The notes under the pieces are model-generated. The model did no database searches and was not told the origin of the DNA. It saw only the letters and a list, made by a program, of their open reading frames with translations. 64,000 nt of DNA, taken from JBGVSA01 sp049840475. Its GTDB lineage: Bacteria > Pseudomonadota > Gammaproteobacteria > Burkholderiales > Rhodocyclaceae. The position numbers and the translations under genes were made by a program. This document shows, piece by piece, positions 35,317-44,026 of the stretch. The DNA lies in contig JASGKX010000002.1 in NCBI GenBank assembly GCA_049840475.1, forward strand, positions 186,001 to 250,000, written 5' to 3'. Every line of letters begins with the position of its first letter. Positions within the stretch are counted from its first letter, which is position 1.

Positions 35317-36720
35317 TCAGAGCAGCTTGCCCGGATTCATGATGCCTTTTGGATCGAGCGAGTGCTTGATGGCCTTCATCAGCTCGAGTTCGAGCGGCTG
35401 CTTGTACCGCCGGACCTCCTCGCGCTTGAGTTGGCCCAGTCCATGCTCAGCAGAGATCGAACCGTTCTTCGCCGCAACCACATCGTGCACGATGCGATTG
35501 ACGCGCGGCGTTTGCGCGATGAAGGTCGAGTTGTCGGCAGCATCCGGCTTGGACATGTTGTAGTGCAGGTTGCCGTCGCCGACGTGGCCGAAGGCCACGA
35601 TACGCACGTCGGGGAACTCATCCCGCAGCGCCGCGCCCGCTTCGCGCAGAAAATCGGGAATACGGCTCACCGGCACCGAGACATCATGCTTGATGCTGAT
35701 GCCTTCCACGCGCTGTGCTTCCGAGATGTTCTCGCGCAACGCCCACAGGGCCGCCGCTTGCGCTTCGCTGGCCGCGAGCACGGCATCGAGCACAAGACCC
35801 GCTTCCATGGCCTCGCTCAGCCCCTCCTCCAGCAACGGGGCCGTGACTTCTCCCGGCGCCGGATCGCTCAGCTCGACAAGCGCATACCAGTCGTGTGCAT
35901 CGGCCAGCGGATCGTTTGTGCCAGGCAAATGCTTGAGAACCAGTTCAAGCGCCGAGCGGCCGACGATCTCAAAGGCCGACAAACGATCACCTGCAGTGCC
36001 ACGCATGAGCGCCAACAGTTCGATGGCTGCATCGGCGTCGCGCAGCGCCACCCAACCCACGCTGCGTGAGCGCGGCAACGGAAAGAGCTTGAGCACTGCG
36101 GCAGTGATAATGCCGAGCGTGCCCTCGGCACCAATGAACAGATGCTTGAGATCGTAGCCGGTGTTGTCTTTGCGCAGCCCGCGAAGCCCGTTCCAGATCT
36201 GCCCGTCGGGCAGCACCACTTCGAGCCCCAGCGTCAGTTCGCGCGTGTTGCCATAGCGCAGCACATGCACGCCTCCTGCGTTGGTCGAAAGATTGCCGCC
36301 GATCTGACAAGTCCCCTCGGCCGCCAATGACAGCGGAAACAAGCGGTCAGCATCTTGCGCGGCCTCTTGCACCGCCGCCAAGGTGCAACCGGCTTCAACG
36401 GTGATGGTGTTGTTGGCGGGATCGACCTCGCGTACGCGATTCAGGCGCCCGGTCGAGACGATCACTTCGCCGCCCTGACACGGCACGCTACCGCCCACCA
36501 GCCCCGTGTTGCCCCCTTGCGGCACGATCGCGATGTTGTTCTCCGCGCACAGGTGCACGACGGCCGCCAGCTCCTCGGTCGAGGCAGGACGCACGGCACA
36601 CGACGCCTGTCCGGTATAGCGCCCACGCCAATCGGACAAATACGGCGCGAGATCATTGGGGGCGTCGACAACATAGGCATCGCCGACGATGCGGCGAAGA
36701 CCAGCAATCAGCTCAGGCAT
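35317..36720 (-). CDS. FAD-binding oxidase, D-2-hydroxyacid dehydrogenase (GlcD/D2HGDH-like)
   Basis: A 467-residue flavoenzyme of the FAD-linked oxidase class. The FAD/PCMH domain has PQGGNTGLVGGSVP (about residues 70-83) and GGNLSTNAGG; the C-terminal cap ends SLDPKGIMNPGKLL. It probably oxidises a D-2-hydroxyacid such as D-2-hydroxyglutarate or D-lactate. A glcE/glcF-type partner is not next to it. Confidence 0.9.
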   Translation of the reverse strand: MPELIAGLRRIVGDAYVVDAPNDLAPYLSDWRGRYTGQASCAVRPASTEELAAVVHLCAENNIAIVPQGGNTGLVGGSVPCQGGEVIVSTGRLNRVREVDPANNTITVEAGCTLAAVQEAAQDADRLFPLSLAAEGTCQIGGNLSTNAGGVHVLRYGNTRELTLGLEVVLPDGQIWNGLRGLRKDNTGYDLKHLFIGAEGTLGIITAAVLKLFPLPRSRSVGWVALRDADAAIELLALMRGTAGDRLSAFEIVGRSALELVLKHLPGTNDPLADAHDWYALVELSDPAPGEVTAPLLEEGLSEAMEAGLVLDAVLAASEAQAAALWALRENISEAQRVEGISIKHDVSVPVSRIPDFLREAGAALRDEFPDVRIVAFGHVGDGNLHYNMSKPDAADNSTFIAQTPRVNRIVHDVVAAKNGSISAEHGLGQLKREEVRRYKQPLELELMKAIKHSLDPKGIMNPGKLL

Positions 36721-36806
36721 GAGATAGCCCTTCGGAGGGACGGCTAAGGGAAGAACGAGGATGATCGCACGCAGGCGCGGGCAACGTCACGACACGAAGC
36801 GCGCTA

Positions 36807-37163
36807 TCAGAACCGCTCGGCGACCTTGTCGAGGTACTCAACCGGCACCACCAACTGGCGATGACCGGATTCAGACAGGCATAGGTTGATACGCGACAGG
36901 CGCGCATACAGCGAGCCCCGCTCGGCCCCCTCGCCCGCCGCAGCCAACTGCAGGGCGATTTCGACTGCCTCACGGTGCATTTCGAGTTCGGGCGGGATAT
37001 AGCCCGAATTCTTGAGCAGCCGATAGGCTGCCCGCATCTCGGGCGGCACGAGCGAGAGGTCCTCCTCGGGCAACGGCAAGCCGGCGCCCGGGAGATCGTC
37101 GAACTCGCCCCGATCGCAGGCTTCTGCGATCTGGCGTTCGGCAAGTTGATCGAGGATGAACAT
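36807..37163 (-). CDS. DUF1992 (DnaJ C28-like) protein
   Basis: A 118-residue protein with the DUF1992 motif LAERQIAEACDRGEFDDLPG and PEMRAAYRLLKNSGYIPPE. AAGGAGC precedes the ATG. Function unknown. It is 46 bases downstream of rimO on the same strand. Confidence 0.88.
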   Translation of the reverse strand: MFILDQLAERQIAEACDRGEFDDLPGAGLPLPEEDLSLVPPEMRAAYRLLKNSGYIPPELEMHREAVEIALQLAAAGEGAERGSLYARLSRINLCLSESGHRQLVVPVEYLDKVAERF

Positions 37164-37209
37164 GGAGCAGCTCCTTCAGCGCGCCACGGCGGCTGCGAGC
37201 CGCCGCCGT

Positions 37210-38559
37210 TCAGTCGTCGGCGAAAATTGGTTCCGCGTACAGATCGTGCACGTCACTGTCGGTGACACGCACCTTGTAGAAACCGCCGACCTGCATATCG
37301 TAACCGTCGGGGATGATGACCTGGCCGTCGATTTCCGGCGCATCACCTTCGGAACGGGCCACCGCGCCTTCTTCGCTCACTTCGTCAACCAGCACCACCA
37401 GATCGCGGCCCACCTTGTCTTTCAGGCGCTGCACGCTGATTTCTTCCTGGCACTCCATGAGGCGCAGACGACGGTCCTCACGCTCTTCGGCGGCTACCGC
37501 GCCCGGCAAGTCGTTAGCGGTGGCGCCTTCGACCGGCGAATACGCAAATGCACCCACGCGGTCGAGTTGCGCCTCACCAAGGAAGTCGAGCAGCTCCTGG
37601 AACTCAGCCTCGGTTTCACCGGGGAAACCGGTAATGAACGTGCTGCGAATGGTCAGATCCGGGCAGATTTCGCGCCAGCGGCGAATGCGTTCAAGGTTGT
37701 TTTCTGCGCTGGCCGGGCGCTTCATGGCCTTCAGGACGCGCGGGCTGGCGTGCTGGAACGGTACGTCCAGGTACGGTAGCACTTTGCCTTCCGCCATCAA
37801 CGGCAGGATGTCGTCAACATGCGGATACGGATACACGTAATGCAGGCGCACCCACACGTCGAGTTCGGACAATGCCCTGCACAGGTCGTACATCTTGGTG
37901 CGCAGCGGGCGGCCATTCCAGAAGCCGGTGCGGTACTTGGTGTCAACGCCGTACGCGCTGGTGTCTTGCGAGATAACGAGGATCTCCTTCACGCCGGATT
38001 TGACCAGCGCTTCGGCCTCGCGCATCACCTCGTGGATCGGGCGCGAAACCAGGTCGCCACGCATCGACGGAATGATGCAGAAGGTGCAACGGTGGTTGCA
38101 TCCCTCGGAAATTTTTAGATACGCATAGTGCTGCGGCGTGAGGCGCACACCCTGGGGCGGCACGAGATCGATGAACGGATCGTGCGGCTTGGGCAGATGA
38201 TCATGGACCGCCAGCATGACTTCTTCGGTCGCGTGCGGGCCGGTCACGGCAAGCACCTTCGGATGCACTTGCTCTACGATGCCACGGCCATCTCCGTCTT
38301 TCTTCGCACCCAGACAGCCGGTCACGATGACCTTGCCGTTTTCCTTCAGCGCTTCGCCGATGGCGTCGAGCGACTCTTCAACAGCCGCATCGATGAAGCC
38401 ACAGGTATTAACGATAACCAGGTCTGCCCCGTCGTAGTCGGAGGCAACCTCATAACCCTCGGCACGCAGGCGGGTGAGGATGCTTTCAGAGTCGGACGTC
38501 GCTTTCGGGCAACCGAGGGAGACAAACCCGACGCGGGGCGTGGCGGTAGTGGCAGTCAA
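37210..38559 (-). CDS. rimO: ribosomal protein uS12 methylthiotransferase RimO
   Basis: A 449-residue radical SAM enzyme that methylthiolates Asp in ribosomal protein S12. It has the N-terminal MTTase domain (VGFVSLGCPKATSDSE, with cysteines for the second cluster), the radical SAM motif CNHRCTFC (about 155-162), and a C-terminal TRAM domain (about 380-445). The start is a TTG at 38559: it lies 8 bases after AGAGG and gives MTATTATPRVGFVSLG; no ATG or GTG is in frame nearby. Confidence 0.94.
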   Translation of the reverse strand: MTATTATPRVGFVSLGCPKATSDSESILTRLRAEGYEVASDYDGADLVIVNTCGFIDAAVEESLDAIGEALKENGKVIVTGCLGAKKDGDGRGIVEQVHPKVLAVTGPHATEEVMLAVHDHLPKPHDPFIDLVPPQGVRLTPQHYAYLKISEGCNHRCTFCIIPSMRGDLVSRPIHEVMREAEALVKSGVKEILVISQDTSAYGVDTKYRTGFWNGRPLRTKMYDLCRALSELDVWVRLHYVYPYPHVDDILPLMAEGKVLPYLDVPFQHASPRVLKAMKRPASAENNLERIRRWREICPDLTIRSTFITGFPGETEAEFQELLDFLGEAQLDRVGAFAYSPVEGATANDLPGAVAAEEREDRRLRLMECQEEISVQRLKDKVGRDLVVLVDEVSEEGAVARSEGDAPEIDGQVIIPDGYDMQVGGFYKVRVTDSDVHDLYAEPIFADD

Positions 38560-38620
38560 AACAGGAACCTCTGTGGGGCGCGGCCTGCGCGATGGGCGGG
38601 CCTTGAATTCGGGGCTGCAC

Positions 38621-38656
38621 AATGCCGAACGCCCGCAGGAGCGGGCGTTCGGCATT
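38621..38656 (-). terminator. perfect 16-bp hairpin between phaR and rimO
   Basis: AATGCCGAACGCCCGC (38621-38636) pairs exactly with 38641-38656 over a 4-base loop. It lies 51 bases past the phaR stop and 61 bases before the rimO start, both on the minus strand. There is no T-tract on either strand, so termination may be inefficient or factor-assisted. Confidence 0.6.
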
Positions 38657-38706
38657 GACTTCGCGCGGGCGGATTATCGCACTAAAGGGCCCGAATGAGC
38701 GCGGCG

Positions 38707-39306
38707 TTACTTCTTTTCGCTGGTTTTTTCACCGGCTTTTTCATTTGGCTTGTCGGTGACCGACTGCACTGGGTAATTCGGGAACTGGAAGCCGGAGAAC
38801 AGATTGCGGGCCTGCGACTCGACCTGCTCCTGCATCTGCACGAACATGCGTTTGCTCTGTTCCATGTAGGCGCCCATCATGCTGTGCAGCGCGGGGCCCT
38901 GGAAGCTGAGGAACTGTGCCCACATGTCCTTGCTGGCCGGGCTGTTCTCGCCGTATAGCGACTTGGCCTGTTCCTGCAGCTTGACCTGCATGTCGGTGAA
39001 GGCCTTGATGTTGTTCTCAAGGTAACGCCCCATGAAACCCTGCATGGCGTTGCCGTAGAAACGGATCATCTGAGCCAGCAGATCACTGGTGAACATCGGC
39101 GTGCCGCCGCTTTCTTCTTCCAGAATGATCTGTAGCAGGATGGAACGGGTGATGTCTTCGCTGCTCTTGGCGTCGACCACCTGGAATTCCTCGCCAGCGA
39201 GGACCAGGTCGCGTACGTCCGCGAGCGTGATGTAACAACTGGACGCCGTGTCGTAAAGACGGCGGTTCGGGTACTTCTTGATGAGACGCGAGTGCTGCTC
39301 GGCCAT
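38707..39306 (-). CDS. phaR: polyhydroxyalkanoate synthesis repressor PhaR
   Basis: A 199-residue regulator that binds both DNA and PHB granules and represses phasin genes. The N-terminal PHB/PHA accumulation regulator DNA-binding domain reads RLIKKYPNRRLYDTASSCYITLADV and is followed by the PHB-binding helices. The C-terminus is charged (DKPNEKAGEKTSEKK). GGAGGAG precedes the ATG. Last gene of the pha cluster. Confidence 0.95.
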   Translation of the reverse strand: MAEQHSRLIKKYPNRRLYDTASSCYITLADVRDLVLAGEEFQVVDAKSSEDITRSILLQIILEEESGGTPMFTSDLLAQMIRFYGNAMQGFMGRYLENNIKAFTDMQVKLQEQAKSLYGENSPASKDMWAQFLSFQGPALHSMMGAYMEQSKRMFVQMQEQVESQARNLFSGFQFPNYPVQSVTDKPNEKAGEKTSEKK

Positions 39307-39504
39307 TCAGTTTCTCCTCCGATGCGTCCGTTCTGAGCGACGGTTGGGCGCGATTATAGCAACCTAAATCGGTTAACCCGCCCACTAGGTCACGCAAAAT
39401 CCCGGACGGCATACCAGGCGGTTTGCTGCACTCCCCGGCAACAACCGCCGAACCGTAGCGCCTGCAGCAGGCGCGCACAGCCGACGGCACGTTGCCGGCA
39501 GAGC

Positions 39505-40245
39505 TCAGACCATGTGCAGGCCGCCGTTAATGTTGATGGTCGCGCCCGTGATGTAGCCAGCCTTGTCGGAAGCCAGGTAGGCGCACAGATCGCCAATTTC
39601 TTCGGGCTTGCCCAGACGGCCGGCAGGGATGGTGGCAACGATCTGGTCGCGCACTTCTTCCTTGATCGCCATGACCATGTCGGTGCCGATGTAGCCCGGT
39701 GCAATGGCGTTGACCGTTACACCCTTCTTGGCGACTTCCTGCGCAATAGCCTTGGTGAAGCCAAGGATGCCCGCCTTGGCGGCCGAGTAATTGGCTTGTC
39801 CGAACTGGCCCTTTACGCCGTTGACCGAAGAAATATTCACAACGCGCCCAAAGCCGCGCTCAGCCATCCCCGGCAGCACGCCGTGGGTGACGTTGAACAC
39901 ACTGTCGAGGTTGGTCGACAGCACGGCGTCCCACTGCCCTTTGTCCATTTTGCGGAACGTGGCGTCGCGCGTGATGCCAGCGTTGTTGACCAGCAGGTCA
40001 ATCGGGCCGACCTCGGCTTCGATCTTTTTGATCATGGCCTGGCATTGATCGAAGTCGGTTACGTCAGCTTCGCCAGCGATGAACTCGAACCCCTCGGCGC
40101 GCGTCTTGGCCAGCCACTCGTCCTTGGGCGGAAAATCAGGCAGGCAGTTGGCGACGACCGTCCAGCCGTCGTTGGCAAGCGATTTGCAGATCGCAGTGCC
40201 AAGGCCACCCATGCCGCCCGTGACGAGCGCAACTTTCTTGGTCAT
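39505..40245 (-). CDS. phaB: acetoacetyl-CoA reductase, copy nearest phaR
   Basis: A 246-residue NADPH-dependent short-chain dehydrogenase that makes (R)-3-hydroxybutyryl-CoA. The nucleotide motif is TGGMGGLG (residues 9-16), the catalytic triad S (ISSVNG), Y (NYSAAKAG) and K is intact, and the ending NGGLHMV matches PhaB. It shares roughly half of its residues with the neighbouring copy by eye. ATG 40245 is preceded by AAGG; GTG at 40254 is an alternative. Confidence 0.93.
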   Translation of the reverse strand: MTKKVALVTGGMGGLGTAICKSLANDGWTVVANCLPDFPPKDEWLAKTRAEGFEFIAGEADVTDFDQCQAMIKKIEAEVGPIDLLVNNAGITRDATFRKMDKGQWDAVLSTNLDSVFNVTHGVLPGMAERGFGRVVNISSVNGVKGQFGQANYSAAKAGILGFTKAIAQEVAKKGVTVNAIAPGYIGTDMVMAIKEEVRDQIVATIPAGRLGKPEEIGDLCAYLASDKAGYITGATININGGLHMV

Positions 40246-40364
40246 TGTCTTCACCTTTCATTGTTGCCACACGCCAGCCACCAGGGGGATGCGGGGCCGG
40301 CTTTTGCGCCGCCAGGGTCGGCGCTCCCCGAAAATCCATCGCAGACGCACGCTTGGCGTCGGCC

Positions 40365-41105
40365 TCAGTACATGTGTTGCCCGCCGTTGATCGAAATGTT
40401 CGCGCCCGTCAGGAACGCGGCCTCGTCCGAAGCAAGATAGGCAACAAGGCCGGCAACTTCCTCAGGCTTGCCCAGACGGCTGATGGGGATCTGCGGCAGG
40501 ATCTTGGATTCGAGAATCTCGGCCGGGATCTGCGTCACCATCTTGGTACCGATGTAGCCCGGCGAGATGGTATTGACCGTCACGCCGTGCTTGGCGACTT
40601 CGAGCGCCAGCGCCTTGGTGAAGCCATGCATGCCCGCCTTGGCTGCAGAGTAATTGGTCTGGCCAAAAGCGCCCTTCTGGCCGTTCACCGAGGCAACGTT
40701 GATGACGCGCCCCCACTTGCGCTCGGTCATACCTTCCATGACCTGCTTGGTCATGTTGAACACGCTGTCGAGGTTGGTGTTCATGACCGCGTCCCAATCG
40801 GCTTTGGTCATTTTTTTGAATGTCATGTCGCGCGTAATGCCGGCGTTATTGACCAATACGTCGACCGCGCCGACTTCTTTCTGAATCTTGCCAACGCACG
40901 CCTGACAGGAGTCGAAGTCAGTCACATCGCACGCGTAGGCGCCAAAGTCGTGGCCTTGCTGGCGCATGCTCGAAAGCCATTCGCTGGCCTTTTGGTTGTT
41001 CGGCGAATAGGTCGTGATGACCTTGTAGCCGAGCTTTTCCATCTTCATGCAGATCGCCTCGCCCAGGCCGCCCATACCACCGGTGATCAATGCAATGCGA
41101 GCCAT
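40365..41105 (-). CDS. phaB: acetoacetyl-CoA reductase, copy nearest phaC
   Basis: A second 246-residue PhaB with TGGMGGLG, ASVNGQKGAFGQTNYSAAKAG and NGGQHMY. GAGATAGGACG precedes ATG 41105. The tandem copies occupy the place where many Burkholderiales have phaA and phaB. Two small hairpins separate it from phaC. Confidence 0.93.
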   Translation of the reverse strand: MARIALITGGMGGLGEAICMKMEKLGYKVITTYSPNNQKASEWLSSMRQQGHDFGAYACDVTDFDSCQACVGKIQKEVGAVDVLVNNAGITRDMTFKKMTKADWDAVMNTNLDSVFNMTKQVMEGMTERKWGRVINVASVNGQKGAFGQTNYSAAKAGMHGFTKALALEVAKHGVTVNTISPGYIGTKMVTQIPAEILESKILPQIPISRLGKPEEVAGLVAYLASDEAAFLTGANISINGGQHMY

Positions 41106-41172
41106 CGTCCTATCTCCTCTGTGAGTGCCCTCTTGTGCGAGCGCTGCGATCCGGGCTGACCGACGCGCTATG

Positions 41173-41190
41173 GATCCACTTGCGTGGATC
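41173..41190 (-). promoter_or_regulatory. hairpin 1 between phaC and phaB
   Basis: GATCCAC, loop TTGC, GTGGATC: a perfect 7-bp stem in the 114-base gap. It has no T-tract and may stabilise or tune the downstream part of the operon transcript. Confidence 0.4.
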
Positions 41191-41203
41191 ACCGGAAGCC
41201 GAT

Positions 41204-41229
41204 GCAGGCCTGTCCTCGGTCAGGCCTGC
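41204..41229 (-). promoter_or_regulatory. hairpin 2 overlapping the phaC stop
   Basis: GCAGGCCTG and CAGGCCTGC form a perfect 9-bp stem with an 8-base loop; the phaC stop codon (41220-41222) spans the loop and the stem. No T-tract. Confidence 0.45.
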
Positions 41230-42971
41230 TCCCGGACGTAGCTGCCCGGCGCGGCTTCGATCTGCTTGTAACGACGGTTGCCCAGTCTTTCGCGAGCGGG
41301 CACCTGCTCGCCACTACGCGCGGCGAGCCATGCGGACCAATGTGGCCACCAACTGCCGGGCACTTCGGTCGTATTGTGATGCCATTGCTCGGCGGTTGCG
41401 GCCACGTCACCCGTCCAGAAGTGGCGCTTCTTTTTGGCAGCGGGATTAATGACGCCCGCAATGTGCCCACTGGCACCGAGCACGAACGTTGCGTCCTTGC
41501 TGCCAAGCAGGCGCACGCCAAGGTACGAGGTCTTCCACGGCACGATGTGGTCTTCGCGCGAGGCGTAGAAATACGCCGGGCATTCGATTTTCCCCAGATC
41601 GACAGGCTGGCCGAGCATGGTGAGCTTGCCGGGCACGCGCAGGCTGTTTTCCAGGTACATATTGCGCAGGTACCACGACGCGAACGGCCCTGGCAGATTG
41701 GTGCTATCGGCATTCCAGAACAGCAAATCGAAAGCCGGCGGCTTGTTGCCACGCAGGTAGTTGTCAACCACGTAGTTCCAGACCAGATCGTTCGGACGCA
41801 GGCTGGAGAAGATATTGGTGAATTCCTGCCCCGTGATAAGACCACCCTTGCCGATGGTGGCCTCGCGAGTCGCGACCGACGCCTCGTTGACGTAGCAGGC
41901 GATGTCACCAGTGTCGGCGAAATCGAGCATGGTGGTGAGGAATGTCACGCAGCCCACGGGGTCTTCGCCGCGCGCGCGGGCAACGGCCAGCGCACTGCCG
42001 ACAAGCGTGCCGCCCACGCAAAAGCCGAGAATGTTCGGCTTGGTGACCTTGGTGATCTCGCGCACGACTTCCAGCGCCTTGAGCACGCCTTGGTCGAGAT
42101 AGTCATCCCAGCCAAAAGTGCCCTGCTCCGCTTTCGGATTACGCCATGACACCAGAAAGATTGTGAAGCCCTGCTCGACGGCATACCGGACGAAAGAGTT
42201 TTCTGGCTGCAGGTCGAGGATGTAGTACTTGTTGATGCAAGGCGGGACGATCAGCAGCGGTACTTCGGCGACCTTGTCGGTCAGCGGCGAGTACTGGATG
42301 AGTTGCATGAGTTCATTCTGGTAGACCACCGAACCCTGCGTCGAAGCGAGATTTCGTCCCACTTCGAAGGCACTCTCATCCGTCATGGAGATGCGCCCGC
42401 GCTCCACGTCGGCAATCAAATTCATCAGCCCGGCAGTGATGCTCTCGCCTTTGGTGTCGAGCGCACGCTGCACGAATTCAGGGTTGGTCGCGGCAAAGTT
42501 GGCCGGCGACAGCGCGTCGATGTACTGGCGCGTCATGAACTTGAGCCGCTGGCGTGCGTGCTTGTCGGACACCGGCACGAGATCGGCCACTGCCATCAGG
42601 TAGTGAGCGTTGATCAGGTATGCTTGCCGGATGTAGTCGTAGAAGGGGCTCGCCGTCCACTCGGGTGCCGAAAAACGGCGGTCACCAGGGCTCGGCCGCG
42701 CGACTTGCTCGCGCTCGGCGGCCTCCGCAGACGACGACGCCATGCTGGACCACAAACGGGCATGCTGCTCAAGATGTTCGCGCTGCAACTGCGCAAGGTG
42801 CTGGGCGTCGATCGACAATGCCGGGGACGCAAGCCCTGCTAACGGGTGCTTGGCTGCCACCTGTTCGGTTCCCAGCGGAATCCTGCCGAGCTGTTCGAAA
42901 AACACTTTTGCCATTTCCTGTCCGGAGCGGACCAGGTTTTCGAATACTTCTCGCGGCTGTTGTGGCGTCAT
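41220..42971 (-). CDS. phaC: class I poly(3-hydroxyalkanoate) synthase
   Basis: A 583-residue PHB synthase that polymerises (R)-3-hydroxybutyryl-CoA. The lipase-like box GFCVGG holds the catalytic cysteine near residue 318, the position of Cys319 in Cupriavidus PhaC. The D and H of the triad lie in the ASREDHIVPW and SGHIAGVINP regions. The N-terminal domain starts MTPQQPREVFENLV. It is the first gene of phaC-phaB-phaB-phaR. Confidence 0.96.
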   Translation of the reverse strand: MTPQQPREVFENLVRSGQEMAKVFFEQLGRIPLGTEQVAAKHPLAGLASPALSIDAQHLAQLQREHLEQHARLWSSMASSSAEAAEREQVARPSPGDRRFSAPEWTASPFYDYIRQAYLINAHYLMAVADLVPVSDKHARQRLKFMTRQYIDALSPANFAATNPEFVQRALDTKGESITAGLMNLIADVERGRISMTDESAFEVGRNLASTQGSVVYQNELMQLIQYSPLTDKVAEVPLLIVPPCINKYYILDLQPENSFVRYAVEQGFTIFLVSWRNPKAEQGTFGWDDYLDQGVLKALEVVREITKVTKPNILGFCVGGTLVGSALAVARARGEDPVGCVTFLTTMLDFADTGDIACYVNEASVATREATIGKGGLITGQEFTNIFSSLRPNDLVWNYVVDNYLRGNKPPAFDLLFWNADSTNLPGPFASWYLRNMYLENSLRVPGKLTMLGQPVDLGKIECPAYFYASREDHIVPWKTSYLGVRLLGSKDATFVLGASGHIAGVINPAAKKKRHFWTGDVAATAEQWHHNTTEVPGSWWPHWSAWLAARSGEQVPARERLGNRRYKQIEAAPGSYVREQA

Positions 42972-43087
42972 GAACTTCGGCGTCCTTCCATCAAGGGAAT
43001 TTCAAGTCCGCAATCGATACGTCGCGGGGGCTCGCGGCGAGTCGATTTTTGCATCGCACCAATAGAGCGTCAAGGCGGGTTCTGCCC

Positions 43088-43267
43088 ATGCACATCGTGA
43101 TTATCGGCTGGCTTTTCGTGGCCGTCATGCTTACCGTCAGTCAAACCAGCCTGGTCGGCGCCGCCATCACCTTCATCATGTGGGGATTGTTGCCGATTGG
43201 GTTGATTACCTACCTGTTCGGGCGGCGTAAACGCAAAGGGACGCAGCGCGACGACGGCGCGAATTGA
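43088..43267 (+). CDS. small two-segment membrane protein, unknown
   Basis: A 59-residue protein with two hydrophobic segments (IVIIGWLFVAVMLTV and AAITFIMWGLLPIGLITYLF) and a basic charged C-terminus (GRRKRKGTQRDD). No family was recognised. The ending is one base from the convergent pgeF stop. AAGG lies upstream of ATG. Codon usage looks normal. Confidence 0.6.
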   Translation: MHIVIIGWLFVAVMLTVSQTSLVGAAITFIMWGLLPIGLITYLFGRRKRKGTQRDDGAN

Positions 43268-43268
43268 A

Positions 43269-44024
43269 CTAGTCGCGCCACACCAGCGCGGCCATTCGGC
43301 CCGTCGTGCGATCACGGCGGTACGAGAAAAAGTCCGCACCGCGCTCGACGGTGCACACGCCACCGCCATAGACACCGCCCCCAGCGATGCCAGCCGCATG
43401 AAGACGCTGTCGCGCCAATACGAAAATATCCGCCATCCAGCGATCGCCATTGCCCTGCCGGAACGCGTTTTCGGCCTTCGGATCATGACGCATGAAGACC
43501 TCCCGAACCTCGGGGCCGACTTCGAAATGTGTCGGTCCAATGGCGGGCCCGAGCCATGCGATCACATCTTGCGGAGCGCAATTCATGGCGGCCAGCGTCG
43601 CTTCGAGCACCCCAGCAGCCAACCCACGCCAGCCCGCATGGGCAGCCGCCACCGCGCTTCCGTCACGGCTGGCGAACAGCACCGGAAGGCAATCCGCCGT
43701 CATGATCACGCACACGGCTCCGGCGCTGTGCGACACCGAGGCGTCGGCCTCGGCAGGTGTTCGACTGCTGCGCCGCCCAGGCCGCATCGACGACATTCAC
43801 CCCATGCACCTGCGACAACCAGGCCGGCTCGGCCGGAAGGAATTGCCCTAACGCAGCGCGGTTGCGACGCCAACGGCGGCGGGGTCGTCCCCGACATGAG
43901 TACCGAGATTGAGGCTGCCATAAGGCGCAACGCTGACCCCACCGCGCCGTGTCGTCACAAGCGCGTGGACTCCCGTGGGGGCGGGCCATTCGGGGACGAA
44001 CAACACTGGCGCTGGCTGCTTCAC
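43269..44024 (-). pseudogene. pgeF: PgeF/YfiH laccase-domain protein, broken by two frame changes
   Basis: Normally about 250 residues: a purine nucleoside phosphorylase/laccase-fold enzyme that cleans up peptidoglycan precursors. The start would be GTG 44024 after GGGGAG, directly after rluD. The N-terminal part (VKQPAPVLFVPEWPAPTGVH...VNLGTHVGDDPAAV) stops in frame at 43848-43850. A middle section (NRAALGQFLPAEPAWLSQVHG) is in another frame, from about 43873 down to about 43760, and the C-terminal part (EADASVSHSAGAVCVIMTADCLPVL to the stop) returns to the first frame. The second break lies at GTTCGAC (plus strand 43759-43765), where dropping one T restores frame. Either a real pseudogene or consensus errors. 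Confidence 0.85.
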
Positions 44025-44026
44025 GA

